Source: Warburgia ugandensis (lineage: Eukaryota > Streptophyta > Magnoliopsida > Canellales > Canellaceae). Taken from it: a stretch of DNA of 64,000 nt. The stretch is from NCBI GenBank assembly GCA_035236585.1, contig CP141135.1, positions 6,172,001 to 6,236,000 on the forward strand, given 5' to 3'. This document shows, in pieces, positions 23,096 through 35,100 of the stretch; position 1 is the stretch's first letter, and each line of letters opens with the position of its first letter. A model generated the notes under the pieces. That model worked only from the letters and a program-made list of their open reading frames with translations, was not told the DNA's origin and searched no databases. The position numbers and the translations under genes were made by a program.

Positions 23096-23187
23096 ATGCA
23101 AGGTAAGACTGCCTACTATAGGCCCTTGTGGTCCTCCCTTCCCTGTACCCCACAGAGGCAGGAGCTTAGTACACCCGGACTGCCCGT
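23096..23187 (+). mobile_element. Au SINE, 5'-truncated, with target duplication
   Basis: Begins inside the element at ATGCAAGGTAAGACTGCC and runs to CACCCGGACTGCCCG. Perfect 14-bp duplication ACATAATTTACAGA at 23082-23095 and 23188-23201 shows it was truncated when it inserted. Confidence 0.88.
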
Positions 23188-23201
23188 ACATAATTTACAG
23201 A

Positions 23202-24856
23202 AAAAAAAGGATATTTCCTACAGGATTGTAACTTAATGTGAGGAGGGTAGACAGCGAAACATGGTGTTTCCCATCCTTCCCGCTATTAGTTTCCTTGTCA
23301 CAGTTGCTTCTTGATCATCTGTTTTTCTTTTTCTTGGTTCTCCTTGTTATCTGCCTCCTCTTCTCGAATTTATATTTGTTTTTCCTACATGACCACCTTC
23401 TGTTATTGCGTCTATTTCTGCGGCTTGTTTGCCTTCGTCTTTATGTGTTATCTTGTAACTCCTTTGGTGCTTTGTTATGGAGATGGAAAAAGTGAAAAAG
23501 CAAGAAACACACGTATTAGTGTTTCCTCTTAATCTCAATCTACAGCCAGAAAATAATAGCCACAAGATATAGAAAATTTCTGCACTCTAAAGCGGCGCAA
23601 ATACACATATATGTCCTAGCAAAAGACACAGTTGTTCCCCATTATACAAAATAAACAATGTCCATCTTTTTCGGGGGCCCTATCTCCACCTTCGGTAAGC
23701 TAACTGCATAGTTCAACCCCCATCGAGGGCTCTACCTTCGAACCCTCTGTTTGTAGAGCAACATAATTTGATATTGGGGACAACAGGATCAAGCCAATTA
23801 GGCTCCACACTCACAACATGCTTCCTGCTTTACTTCTTGTCTCGACTACATTATATTCTTGTTTTTGCTTTCTAGTCTTGCTCTGCCTCTTCAACCTCCT
23901 CCGCTTTTTGTTCCTGATTTTCCCTATCCTTGCCTGCCTCCTGCTTTACTTGTTCTTCACCTGGCTCCTGTTTTTGTCTATGTTCTTGCTTCCCCGTAAG
24001 TTGACCGTCTTTCATCTTGTTCATCCCCCTCTACTGCCTTCTGTTTTGTTCCCGTACACATGAACTCTTCATTGTGTCCGTGATGACTTTTCCAGGACAA
24101 ATCTAGTTTCTAGTTTGTCTCCCTGGGCGAGCAGCTTGTAATCTATGTCGAAACTCTCCCTTTTACATTGTAACATTTGATATTGGCTAGAAAGACGTCA
24201 AAAAAAAGCTTCGATATAGATATACCGTTTTGCTTGAATGTAATTACCTAAACTCCAATATATTTCCAATCAGATCAATATAAGCAAAAGAAAAGACGAC
24301 GAGGAACATGAATAAACAGTTCAATTACAAAGCATATGCCCAACGGTGACAAAAATTTACACAGAGGTCAAGAATGATGACAACTTAGATCCAATTCGTC
24401 TTAGCCTGTGTTGATTTGAGTAAACAACGCACTAAATGTCAAGGACAACACAGAATTGAAAACAAATGAAGTATGTTGGGATAAGGCTAGCCAACGATAA
24501 GAGAGACGTAGCTCTCACTCACAAGCGTTGTGGACGAATGCCAACCTTCTCAGAAACAATGGCAAATGACCCAAGATCCAACAAAAAACTAAGCAGGTTG
24601 CTGCTTAAGTTTCTGCCAGAAACTTTCAGTGCAAAATGACAGATTCCATACAATATAATATCTTCGTTCCGTTATAATAATTACTAAATACCATTGCAAA
24701 CCCGAAGAGAGTTCCTGCGAAAAGTGCAGGCCCTAGTAAGGGATGGGTGGAAGTGCAGGAACAGATAATCCACAAGGTAGCCCTTCCCCGAGGAATACTT
24801 CATAACGAGAAACAGATCAGGTCATAGAAGATGCAGGATAAAAATACTTCTTCTTC
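23202..24856. other. Intergenic DNA with purine-rich minus-strand stretches
   Basis: Two patches, 23240-23500 and 23860-24025, are purine-rich on the minus strand and read partly as Lys/Glu/Gln-rich peptide (e.g. KQEHRQKQEPGEEQVKQE). No start, splice or family signature; possibly a decayed gene or simple-sequence drift. Confidence 0.3.
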
Positions 24857-24868
24857 TGTTCGTACATA

Positions 24869-25049
24869 GAAGAAGGGGAGCCTTTGCACAACAGTAAAGT
24901 TGTCATCGTGTGAACTTGAGGTCACACGTTCAAGGCGTGGAAATAGCTTCTTGTAAAAATGCAAGCTAGGCTGCACACTATAGACCCTTGTGGTCCGCCC
25001 CTTCTCCAGACCCTAAATAAGCGGGAGCTTTGTGCACCAGGCTGCCTTT
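24869..25049 (+). mobile_element. Au SINE, full-length
   Basis: Head GAAGGGGAGCCTTTGCACAA, B-box region GAGGTCACACGTTCAAGGCG, tail GTGCACCAGGCTGCC. Target duplication TGTTC(G/T)TACATA at 24857-24868 and 25050-25061. Confidence 0.9.
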
Positions 25050-25061
25050 TGTTCTTACATA

Positions 25062-26020
25062 TAAGGACCAACTCCATGTATCTTTCCCAACCATGGAATT
25101 TTTGCCTCTGACATAGATTCTGGTTTCTGCATATGACCTTGAGAGAATGGTTAGCTGTAGTAACTCTATCCATACCTCCCATAAAACCAGCTATATATCA
25201 TGACGAGAAAAACCCATTACCAGTAAAGGCGAGCTCGCCATAGCTTCATAAGGAATTAGCTTGACCAAGAAATTCAGCAGTTGGCCTCCTTCATGGCGAG
25301 GTTTGAGGCCATGACACTACATCTTCCAGGAAAAGACATGCTCATCCGGAAATGCGTTCTATTACTGCCAGAACATTTTATCGATAGCTCTATCAGTCCC
25401 ACCCTCAGACTTGGTCAGCTTACGCTTTTTCTTGCAGTAAGATCAATTAGTCTCTGTCTTACCTCATTGCTTCTTTGGACAGCAAGCCTTAACAAGCTTT
25501 TGATCTCAAGTCACCTGATTCGTTGTCAGTGGGATGCTATGAACAGCTGCTCAAGGTGTTGCACGGATAAAAAGTTCAACAACCATCTCTGGGTCATTTG
25601 CAGTGTTGCCTCGGCTGAGTTTATAGGATTTGCCCTTCATCTCTCTGCTGTTTCTTGGAGAACTGTGGTTTAGTTGGTGCATTTGTTCTTCATTGATGGT
25701 TGATACAGATGGGCCAGATAGAGGAACTCCTTGGTTAATATGGGCAGAGAAATGAGCGAGTATTCAAGAACTGTTTTGGATCTGCAAGTTGCTACTTCAA
25801 CTACATCTTTGTGTGACTTCAAGAAGACATCAATGCAAGCCCTTCTTCTGAAAGACTAGGAGAAATTACAAACCATGAAGTTGTTTCTGACTTGGGAGCA
25901 TTGTTTCTAGAGGACTCAGAAGAAATCAAGATACAAACATCTTTCTGATTTGAACAGCTCCTCAGAATCAATATTTTCTCCTAAAAAGAGTGCAAAGCCT
26001 TTTATTTTTTGGCGTCTCAA
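25062..26020. other. Intergenic DNA, no recognised gene
   Basis: A 130-codon plus-strand frame (25281-25673) is Leu/Ser-rich, has no recognisable domain and no splice sites; I treat it as chance or decayed. Nothing else recognised. Confidence 0.35.
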
Positions 26021-26038
26021 ATTTTGCCTCATGGAGAT

Positions 26039-26192
26039 AAAAAGGGCAGCCCAGTGCACAAAGCTCTCCGTATACGGAGTCCAAGGAAGAGGCGAATCAC
26101 AAGGGTTAGCTTTACCTTGCATTTTGCAAGAGACTGTTTCTATACCTCAAACTCATGATCTCAAAGTCACACATCGACAACTCTACCATTGC
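26039..26192 (-). mobile_element. Au SINE, head slightly shortened
   Basis: AAAGGGCAGCCCAGTGCACA at the 3' end; ends at ACCATTGC, about 17 bp short of the usual head. Imperfect flanks ATTTTGCCTCATGGAGAT (26021-26038) and ATTTTGGGCTAATAGAGAT (26193-26211) may be the target duplication. Confidence 0.8.
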
Positions 26193-26211
26193 ATTTTGGG
26201 CTAATAGAGAT

Positions 26212-27171
26212 GGATTATGTGCATTGTAAACATCCTGACGGATAATTAGAGATGCTTTCCTTCCATTAAGAAATTTAACCAGTACCAAGTAGAGTCAGAA
26301 GTGTTTAAGTATCAAAGAATCAATAAAAACTCTCTTTAGTTAGGAAAATTTATCTCATATTTTAAAGTTTGTTTCTGCGGCCAGGTGCTAATTGGGATAA
26401 GGTCTTGATGATGATGATTTTAAGGTTTCTTTCTGATGCACAAGGCAGAAAGAAAAGTTGATCAACTACAGCTCTTATAGATTCTACCAATACAACCCGT
26501 ACCATCTGCATCTCTAAAAAAAATCCTTCCGAGCAACTTCAGTCAACAGACAAAGCAACAGAAAAAACTAGAGATCATGCAATTAGAAATGCCCTGAGAT
26601 GGTTTCCAGCATGTGAACGGCGTGGATCACCAAATGAATAGTGATTAAACTTAGGTAAGGCAAATTCCACATTTGATTAGCGTGTTAAACGTACGATAAG
26701 AATGTCACAATCTGATGGGCCCCGACTGGATGAAATATACGATTGACTAAACCAGATATATTAAATTAAGGCACCATTAAAATCGATCTCAAAATGATCA
26801 GATGTTGTTAGGTCTCCTAAATGAGTTACACATGGCAAATTGTGATCGGATGGCCCTGCACCATTGATCATAGATGATGGAGAGATGAGATCTATAATCA
26901 ATTTGGGACTGGACCCCATCGTCTAAATATTGGATCCATATAATTACTCGTATCTACTGATTTTGCTTGTCGTTCTTGAGATTAATATGCTTATGTTGGC
27001 CCCACATAATCTTCACAGTCATTGACCTGGGAAACAAACTACATTAGAGAATGAAAATGTCATGGAGAATCGGATGCCACTCTGAGCATAAACCTTTCTC
27101 ATTGCAAAAAGGGCAAAGACCCACATGCATATCTTGAAATTTTTGTTTTACACAAATTATTTTAGCCAATA
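26212..27171. other. Intergenic spacer
   Basis: Apart from the tiny RTE tail at 26387-26418, no gene or repeat recognised. Confidence 0.4.
26387..26418 (+). mobile_element. RTE LINE 3'-terminal fragment (about 30 bp)
   Basis: GCTAATTGGGATAAGGTCTT followed by GATGATGATGATT is the exact 3' end of the RTE copies in this window; nothing upstream of it matches. Confidence 0.75.
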
Positions 27172-27315
27172 GAAGGGAAGCCTTGGCACAATGGTAAAAG
27201 TCGTCGTCGTGTAACTTTGAGGTCACGGGTTCAAGGCATGGCAGTAGCCTCTTGCAAAAATACAAAGTAAGACTTCGTACTATAGGCCGCTGTGATCCGC
27301 CCCTTCTCTAAATTC
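27172..27315 (+). mobile_element. Au SINE, 3'-truncated
   Basis: Head GAAGGGAAGCCTTGGCACAA, B box GAGGTCACGGGTTCAAGGCA; ends at GATCCGCCCCTTCTC, lacking the GTGCACCGGGCTGCCC end. Confidence 0.88.
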
Positions 27316-27576
27316 CCTGATTTGGACAAACAAATCATGTAAAAATTCAAATTGTTTCACCATTGAAAAAATAATAATAATCAAATTGTTCCTTAGGAAA
27401 ATCTATGCGGTGGATCTATACCGTTCAAATTACAAAGAACCATTAGATCAGCCACGAGCTTTTGGTCCTATTCCAAATGAATATCTCATCCTCAAGATAG
27501 AGTCTAATAAAACTAAATAGTCTTTATTCGATGAGAAAACTCCAAATAAATTAAAATCATGCAGGCGTGATACACA

Positions 27577-27704
27577 AAAAGGGCAGCCTGAGAGAAGGGG
27601 CAGATAACAAGGGTCAATAATACAAAATCTTATCTTATATTTTACAAGAAGCTGTTTTCACACTTTAAAATCATACAACGACAGCTCTAACATTGCGCCA
27701 AAAC
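27577..27704 (-). mobile_element. Au SINE, internally shortened, with long flanking duplication
   Basis: GGGCAGCCTGAGAGAAGGGG (an internal part of the 3' region missing) to ACATTGCGCCAAAACTCC at the head. Flanked by an imperfect direct repeat of about 36 bp (27541-27576; 27705-27740), longer than the usual SINE duplications here. Confidence 0.8.
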
Positions 27705-27740
27705 TCCAAATAATTTAAAATAGTGTAGGCGTGACACACA

Positions 27741-28066
27741 AGGTCCTTAAAAAATACCCATTGACTGTGAAAACTACACATACACGTTCTCCTAGATCTG
27801 TCCATTCGCAATGAGACGTCGGGTGATAACCTGGAAACCCTGACCTAGTACCAAGGGAAGAGGGCACCCTTCTTTGCCAAACTACTTGGCCTACCTTCTT
27901 CACTTCCATCCAAGAGATGGAACTACTTCCAACCCCACATGATGGAGCTATAATCAACAGTGGGTAGTAAAAGTTATAAAAAGACTATATGGTGTGTCCA
28001 CGTGGAGTGGTTATTACATAATTGTTGCAGTCAGATATTTTGAGAAATTGGCAGTTGAAAGGAGAG
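27741..28066. other. Intergenic spacer
   Basis: Nothing recognised. Confidence 0.4.
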
Positions 28067-28067
28067 C

Positions 28068-28259
28068 ATATATATATATATATATATATGAGAACGGCAA
28101 TTTTAATAAAGAGTTGTTGGTATAAAGTACTAGTGACATTTGATTGGTCAAAAAAAAGTTTTTAAATGTCATTTTCTCTAACTTTTTTTATTTTTCACTT
28201 TTTTTCAATCATTCAAATGTCACATATTCTTTACACTTGCACAAAACAACTGAAATTAA

Positions 28260-28292
<33 letters not shown>
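28068..28292. repeat. (TA)n tracts flanking the first MITE
   Basis: TA runs at about 28069-28089 and 28264-28290 bracket the element at 28092-28262. Confidence 0.9.
28092..28262. mobile_element. Foldback MITE, copy 1 of a pair
   Basis: Arms CAATTTTAATAAAGAGTTGT…GTGACATTTGATTGGT and, inverted at the right end, AATTTCAGTTGTTTTGTGCA…GTGACATTTGAATGAT. No coding capacity. Same family as the next element. Confidence 0.6.
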
Positions 28293-28296
<4 letters not shown>

Positions 28297-28437
28297 AATT
28301 TCAACAAGAAATTATAAGTGTAAAGAGCAGATGATATTTGATTAGTTAAGAAAAAGTTTCTAAGTGCTATTTTCTACTTTTTTCTGGTCAATCAAATATC
28401 ACCTTCTTATTACACCTGCATAAAATAGCTGAAATTA
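28297..28437. mobile_element. Foldback MITE, copy 2 of a pair
   Basis: Left arm AATTTCAACAAGAAATTATA…GATATTTGATTAG; right arm, inverted, AATTTCAGCTATTTTATGCA…GATATTTGATTGACC. Arms of about 50 bp with mismatches. Superfamily not assigned. Confidence 0.65.
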
Positions 28438-28439
28438 TG

Positions 28440-29021
28440 ACTGCTACGTATATGTATAAAATAAATGTAGACTTGTTATTGTTACTTTATATATATATTT
28501 TTTCTCTTTTTTCTGTGTTGGGTTTATGTTTTAAATGTTCTTTTAAAAAAAAACATATATGTCTGATTAGCTGTAGAGGCAAATTAGGTCCGAGAAGCAA
28601 CAACTGTGTCATAAAAACATTAGTCAAAAAAGGAGTGCCACCACTTAAAGGGAGAAGTACAAGTAACCTTACAATTGGGTGGTCCAAACACCCTTAAAAT
28701 CAGGCGTGATAACCATACAAACCTGTCCCATACGTAAAGGTAAAAGTCAAACAAAATCAAATGAACAAATCAAGTCATAAAAATGGCTACATTTTGTGAC
28801 TCAAAAAGCATATTTCAGGCACCAACACAGTGGAGATTATCAACTATGATCATTCCTCAATGTTTGCAAGCATTGTCTCCTTATAAATGAATCAACCAAC
28901 ATGAGTTAAGCGCGTTTTGTGGAGACACCAAAATTATTTGAACTTAAGAAACAATGCTTTGTAGGACAATGGCAAATCTCTAACTTTGGTGTTTAAGGGT
29001 GCACTTACTAGTGCAGTCATC
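28440..29021. other. Intergenic spacer
   Basis: AT-rich, nothing recognised. Confidence 0.4.
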
Positions 29022-29160
29022 CTAGCCTATCTCCACAGTGGCAGGCAAGTTGGATTTTTTAAGGATTATTCCATAGCCGATGAGAACCTTGAACTTGTTC
29101 CCTAAGTAGAGGAGACTCCCTCCTAGCACCACCATGGCAGAAGGCCTGAGCCCAATTCTG
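29022..29160 (-). pseudogene. Possible C-terminal coding fragment, family unknown
   Basis: Minus-strand frame reads RPSAMVVLGGSLLYLGNKF, then about 22 more residues and a TAG. The composition (hydrophobic stretch, then Lys-rich, then a stop) looks like the end of a membrane protein, but I cannot name it. The frame upstream runs straight into the SINE at 29163, so any gene here is broken. Confidence 0.2.
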
Positions 29161-29162
29161 CA

Positions 29163-29257
29163 AAGGGCAGCCTCGGTGTACAAAGTTCCCACGTATGCAA
29201 GGTTTGGGAAAGGGGCGGACAACAAGAATCACTAGTACACTGTCTTACCTTGCATTT
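29163..29257 (-). mobile_element. Au SINE, 5'-truncated
   Basis: AAGGGCAGCCTCGGTGTACA to TGTCTTACCTTGCATTTACA; the tRNA-derived half is absent. Confidence 0.85.
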
Positions 29258-31092
29258 ACATAAATGCAAGTCGTTGGTTGGTGAAACAACCCAAAATGTA
29301 CAAAGTAGCAATCTTCTCAATCTCTTTCATAAAATAGCTAATGCACTCCTAGTTCATGGAATGACAAGAAAATTCAAAGACGAACAGTACTTCCACTACC
29401 TGCCATTGAACAAAGCATTCTATATTTGCAACATTGAAGGCTACTGTACAATGTAAGCTACATCTACTTTGTAAGAAGAAGAGGAAGATTTTTTTATTTT
29501 TTTTTTAGATTATTTTAATATGGGGAAAATGGTATGGACAATTCATTTTTAGGCTTAGGCAAGTTTAGCAATCAATGTTTCAAATTTTTTGTGGGATGAT
29601 TTTTACCTCATGAATATGGAACTTGTGTTAGTTCCTTGCCATGATTTGAATGTCTGCAAAATATTTTAGATCATCCTAATAGTGTGATTAGAAATTTGTG
29701 GTCCATCTCCAATAGAATCAATAAGTGAGTATAAACTAACATGTTCACTATAATACCAATGCCATGTATGGTTGTCTAATGATCTAGACTTTTAAAGTAG
29801 TTATTTTTCTCATAGGAAAAGGCCTTGTTCATGTGTATCAGAATGTATAATAGAATGATATTGTCCTCTTTGACCCCCTTACCCTTTTTGGGCTTCAATT
29901 CTCAAGATTTTGTTTCCTTAAGTCCCTCACCCCTTGAAAAACCTCGTTTCTTGGATACCACATGAACCCTTATAACTGGCTAACTCTCAAGGTCACCCTA
30001 CACAGCCATCTTGTAGCTCCCCACCCTTTTACCGAGCCGCCCAACAAGATCGGATAACCAGAGCCCCCTCTTCCTCTCTTAGGTAACACGTGTCCCCGCA
30101 TGTTGTCACGACCTAGTGCCCACATATGGCTAGCTCATCATCACGAGGGAAAATGGCTCTGATACCAATTGTAACAATTGCGAGGCTGTATGAACTATCA
30201 AAGCGGACAATATCGTAACTGTTAGACCCCTGCGATTGTAGTCCTAGAGTTTTGCACCTGACAACATTTGCAAAAGTCTTTTGATTAAGAATTCTCCCGT
30301 CCAGGATCAAACACAACTGGTCGTAGACAACTCAGCATCTACCCTAAGAATACACTCAACTATACATTGTATGACAATTGATCAACTGGCCTATAATTGC
30401 TTATTATTAAAAGATTTTAGGATGATCAAACAATTTAATATGTTCTCTTGTAACCCATGAACCATAGGAGAAAGAGATGAGTGCACTTATCGAAGAATTC
30501 TTGTCTAATGGCCAAGAGGAGAAAGATATTTCTTTTCAAATATTAGACCCCAGCCCCTAATCAGGTGGTTTGGGTTGCTAATTTTCTATCGGAGCAATAG
30601 GTGCGGTGGGCCCACTTGATGAATGTTCTAGATCATGAATCCCACCATTAATAAGTTCCCACGATAATGTGATTTACCACATTCCTAATCTCCTACTAGA
30701 TCATTCCCCTAATGAAAGTTAGAAGAGTTATTTCTCCAGTTGTACACTTGGTCCCCTAGCACAAGACAAACCCACCGACCGTATGAAGTTGAAATCAATT
30801 AACGTACATACACTAGAGAACCGTGTATATACTTTTCCCCTCGTTTCTTCCGTGAGCTATACACCTTATGGTCCTCTGTTTCGCCGAAGAAGAAAAACGG
30901 CTTTTTTTGCAAGTAGCCCTTCCATTTTGTTTTGTTTGCAAGTTGCCCTCGGAGATCAAATTTTATTTATAAGCCCTTCTTAATAAAAATCATTGTTTAT
31001 GATGGTTAAGTGGGGCACTTTGGTCATTCCAACGGCCCCTACCATATATACTATAGTATACACTATAAAGCATTCATATGATTCATATCAAA
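29258..31092. other. Intergenic DNA upstream of DSK2
   Basis: No gene seen. Around 30090-30340 the minus strand has GTTACAATTGGTATCAGAGC, a tRNA-Met primer-binding-site-like motif next to TGTTGTCACGACCTAGTG; this may be a small LTR-element fossil. No open frames go with it. Confidence 0.35.
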
Positions 31093-31365
31093 GTTCATAC
31101 ATCTCTCTCATCATCATCATCAAGACCTTATCTCAATTAGGAGTCATCTACATGAATCTTATTATTCCATTCCTCTCTATTAAGTATCATGGCTTTATTT
31201 AGTTCCAAAAATTTTAAATATTTTCTCACCACTTCTATACACGTTCTTTTAGGCTTTTTTATTGTCCTTTTAGAACCTTCTACTTGCATTGCCTCTCCTT
31301 TTAACTGGTGTCGTTTTTTGTCTACTTTAAACATGTTCAACTCATCTAAGTCTTATTTCGCTCAC
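31093..31365 (-). mobile_element. RTE LINE, 3' fragment (copy D)
   Basis: Tail CATCATCATCATCAAGACC on + at about 31107-31126, followed by the last ~240 bp of the RTE ORF and 3' end in reverse. Strongly 5'-truncated. It sits about 0.75 kb upstream of the DSK2 start codon. Confidence 0.85.
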
Positions 31366-32119
31366 AAACATTAGTATACGCTACACATCATTGTAAGTGC
31401 ATTGGTTGATAAAGCAAGCCAATGAATTAATTATGAATATAACTTGCAATATTAACATACAAACAAGTAGAATGTGATGGTTAAGGAGACAATACATACA
31501 TGGAGGCAGCCAGAGGAATCTCTTTGATTGAAATGAGTTTTCATATGATAATTGTCTGACCAGAGATATATAGAATTGTATGGTAGTCCTTAAACTAGAT
31601 ATTACTTGCAATTTTCAAACAAAGAAGATGCAATTTAAGATTATGTTGGACAGAAAATCATAAGATCTGACTATTTTATTGGTAAAAAATTATGATTTTT
31701 GGTACAAGAAGAAGGGCAGTTAAAATGACTGAAATGCCCACGCTTAATGGTCATCGATCAAGGTCTTAGTTAGAAGGGGCTTACTGATCGACGCCCTGTG
31801 GCATGAAAGGGCAACTTTCAAAGAAAACGAATTTGGAGGGCTAATTGCAAACTGGGTCTAAACTGAGGGGCTAATCACAAAATGGAGCCGCTTATATTCC
31901 TTCCTTCTCCACATCTTTCCATCTCTCTCTCTGGCATCTTTCATCCCCCGATTCCTTCCTTTTCCTATTCTCCTTCTATCCACCTCTTTCCTTCTCTGGT
32001 TCCTGAAATTCGTCGAAGCTTCAGATCTTTCTTGCCCTTTTTTCTAGGGCTAGGTTCCGATCTTTTCCTTCCTTTTCGCTCTGCAAGTCGAAGACCTCCC
32101 GGCACAGGGGAGGTTATCA
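31366..32119 (+). promoter_or_regulatory. DSK2 promoter and 5' UTR
   Basis: The last ~220 bp are CT-rich (TTCCTTCTCC, CTCTCTCTCTGG), typical of plant 5' UTRs. CTTATATTCC near 31890 is a weak TATA-like site. No other element recognised. Confidence 0.4.
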
Positions 32120-35100
32120 ATGGGTGCCGACGCTGATTCTGGCGGTGCGAGCAATTGCGGCGTTGACAGCGGCGAAATCGCGACCGTCCATGTACGGTGC
32201 TCGAACGGCTCGAAATTTTCCGTACAGACGAGTCTCGATTCCAACGTAGGAGCTTTCAAAACCCTCCTAGCTGGGAATTGCGAGGTACCTGCAGAGCAAC
32301 AGCGGTTGATTTATAAGGGGCGGATCTTGAAGGACGATCAAACTCTTGTAAGCTACGGTATGTTTTGTGCTTTGTTTTGTGGAATTTTATTAGGGTTTTG
32401 ATTTGGTTCGTTGAATTTGAATATCTGTTGTTTGGCTTCGAAACTTATTATTTTAGTTGGTTGATTGATTGATTCGATGGTTATGGTGAATAGACCTTTC
32501 ATATCATGATTCAGAATCCTTTTTTGTTGGGATTGTTTGGACCTGGGATGACAACTGCTCCTCTGATTTTAGCCTGAAAACGCAGATAAAGTTATCTAAA
32601 CGAGGATAAGGTCCTCTAAACCTTGCCTGTTTGCTGCTAGAATATTTTTATTGGTGTTTCGAATGGAGTTGGGGGGAACCAGCATGATAATTTAGTATGT
32701 GATTGTTATAGGAGCCAACATTGTGCTTTGGGGAAATGACTCGTCGATTATGATTTATGGTTATAACATTTGGCATTTAATGGGTATTTTAGGATTATTA
32801 GGTGCTGGGATTATGTTGTAACATAGCTGTTATTAGGTTATTCCTCCAAATTTCCTGATCGTATCTTTTCTTGAGGTTGCTATATTTGTTTATGCGTGGA
32901 CAATTGTCTACATTCAGGGTTTATCATATCTTATTGCTTCCTGTAAGGCTGTCAATTTGGTACTAAGTATGGATGGCTTTCCAAGAGGGTGGCCATATTT
33001 CCAGTTGCATAATATTTCTTGCCTGTTTGCTATGGTGACTTATTATGAACAAGTAAAGCTGTGCCACCTTAAAAACATAAATATTGCTGGAAACATATAG
33101 TCTGATGTTAGAGAAAAACCAAGAAGTTAAACCTGGAGCCGGAATCCAGTAACTCTTGTCATTTATTTAGTTCTGTTTTGTTATGTTTAATTTCTGATAA
33201 ATGAAAAGGAAATTCACCTTAGACATAAGGAGCTCACAAGTTTCCCCTGAGATGGAAGCAAGCCTTATAAGGGAGCTAGTAAAGTTCTTGTTTATGTTCG
33301 TGGTGTGTTGGCTTTGTTAGTCGTGTGTTTACATCCTTGCTTCAATAGGTGTCGCTAGAATGGTCAATGGATTAGGTTGTTGTTGGTCAAAGAGATGGAG
33401 TTTGGGATGCCATAGTTCTTCCTCTTTCTTTGTTCTGTAGTTCAAGATTATGCCTTTTCTTCCATCTCAAGGTTCAAGCTTCAAAGAAGGTGAAAAGAGG
33501 AGAAGTAAGGCAAGAAAGGAATGAGAGCATTTCTCTTGTTCTTAAAGCTTAATATTTCTACATGTTTAAGGCTGGTTATTTAGTGATTTTCAACATTATC
33601 TTGTGTGGGGTTTTGTGCTTTCTTGTGTTTAGAATCTAGATATTGGCTGAGTTTAGATTTGGTGTTACAGAGTCCGGATGAAAAAGGAGGGTCTTGCATT
33701 GGGTGTTAGCCAGCAAGAGAGAAGCTGAAGATGATTTTGTTATTTCTTTCTTTCTTGCAAATGAATATGCATTTGTTTATTAGTTTGCAAGGAGGAAATG
33801 AAAATCATTTTCAGCTTCTTAAAAGTATGGCAACTCTTGCATCAGGTGCCAACTAGCAAGGGAGAAGTTGAATATAATTTTGTTATTTCTTTCTTGCTTC
33901 CAACTGAATATGCATTTGTATATTAGTTTGTAAAGAAGAAATGAAAATCATCTTCAGCTTCTTAAAAGTATGGCAACACAAACATGACATGAATCAAAAA
34001 TCGACATTCCCTCAAGCTAGGGCGTTCCCCATAAGTAACGCAATGCATCAAATCCCGGGTGCTGTGAAAAATGGGCAAGGGTTGCTAAGGCGTTTCCCCA
34101 AAAGCGACGTGCTACATCGGATCCCGAGTATAGTGAAAAATGGCAAGGGCTACTAGATCGTCCCCTCGGAAGTAATACGTTGCATCAGAACATAGGTGCA
34201 GTGAAAAGTGAACATGAGTTCATGCCATGGAGGTCGAGAAATGCGCTGGTAAATAGGATATCTCAAGAGCATAAGATTTGTGTCGCTACATGGAATATAG
34301 GGACATTGACAAGTAAGAGTTTGGAGTTAGTAGACATAATGAAACGTTGGAGAGTCAACATCGCTTGTATCCAAGGAACCAAGTGGAAAGGAGCTAAAAC
34401 TAGAGAAATTGATGGGTATAAATTATGATATGTATAAAACGATAATAACAAAGATGGTGTAGGAATAATAGTGGATAAAGAATTAAAGGATAAAGTTGTG
34501 GACGTTAAAAGAATCAATGATAGAATTATAATAATAAAACTTGTTATGGGAGAGTAGATCATAAATGTTATAAGTGCATATGCACCATAAGTAGGGTTAG
34601 AAGATATAATCAAGAGACAGTTTTCGGAAGATATGGAGGGAGTTATGCAAGAAATTTCCAACACTAAGAGGATATTTATAAGAGTAGACTTAAATTGCCA
34701 TGCAGGAAAAGAAAAAGAAGGATATGATAGAATACACGGAGGGTATGGCATAGGTGAACGAAATCAGATGGGGAAAACTATCCTCGATTTTGCTTTGTCA
34801 TATAACCTGACTATTGCAAATACACTCTTTAAAAAAAGGGATGAACACTTAATAACTTTTAAAAGTGGACTTCATAAAAGCCACATAAACTTTTTTCTAT
34901 TTAGGAATACTAAATGATCAATGTGTAGGGATTGTAAAGTAATACCCAGTGAGAGTTTAAACCTCACAACATAGGTTAATAGTTATGGATATCCATATCA
35001 AAACATGGAAGAAAGGAAATGAAATTAAGAGGTATCCAAAAACTAAGTGGTGAAACTTAAAAGAAGAGAAAATAACCTTATTCACAAATAAGTTGATGGT

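Noticed and set aside
25281-25673. 130-codon plus-strand frame
   Set aside because: No domain, no splice context and a biased composition; treated as chance or long decayed.
30090-30340. An intact LTR retrotransposon, suggested by a tRNA-Met primer-site-like motif
   Set aside because: No paired long terminal repeats and no gag or pol sequence; at most a small fossil.
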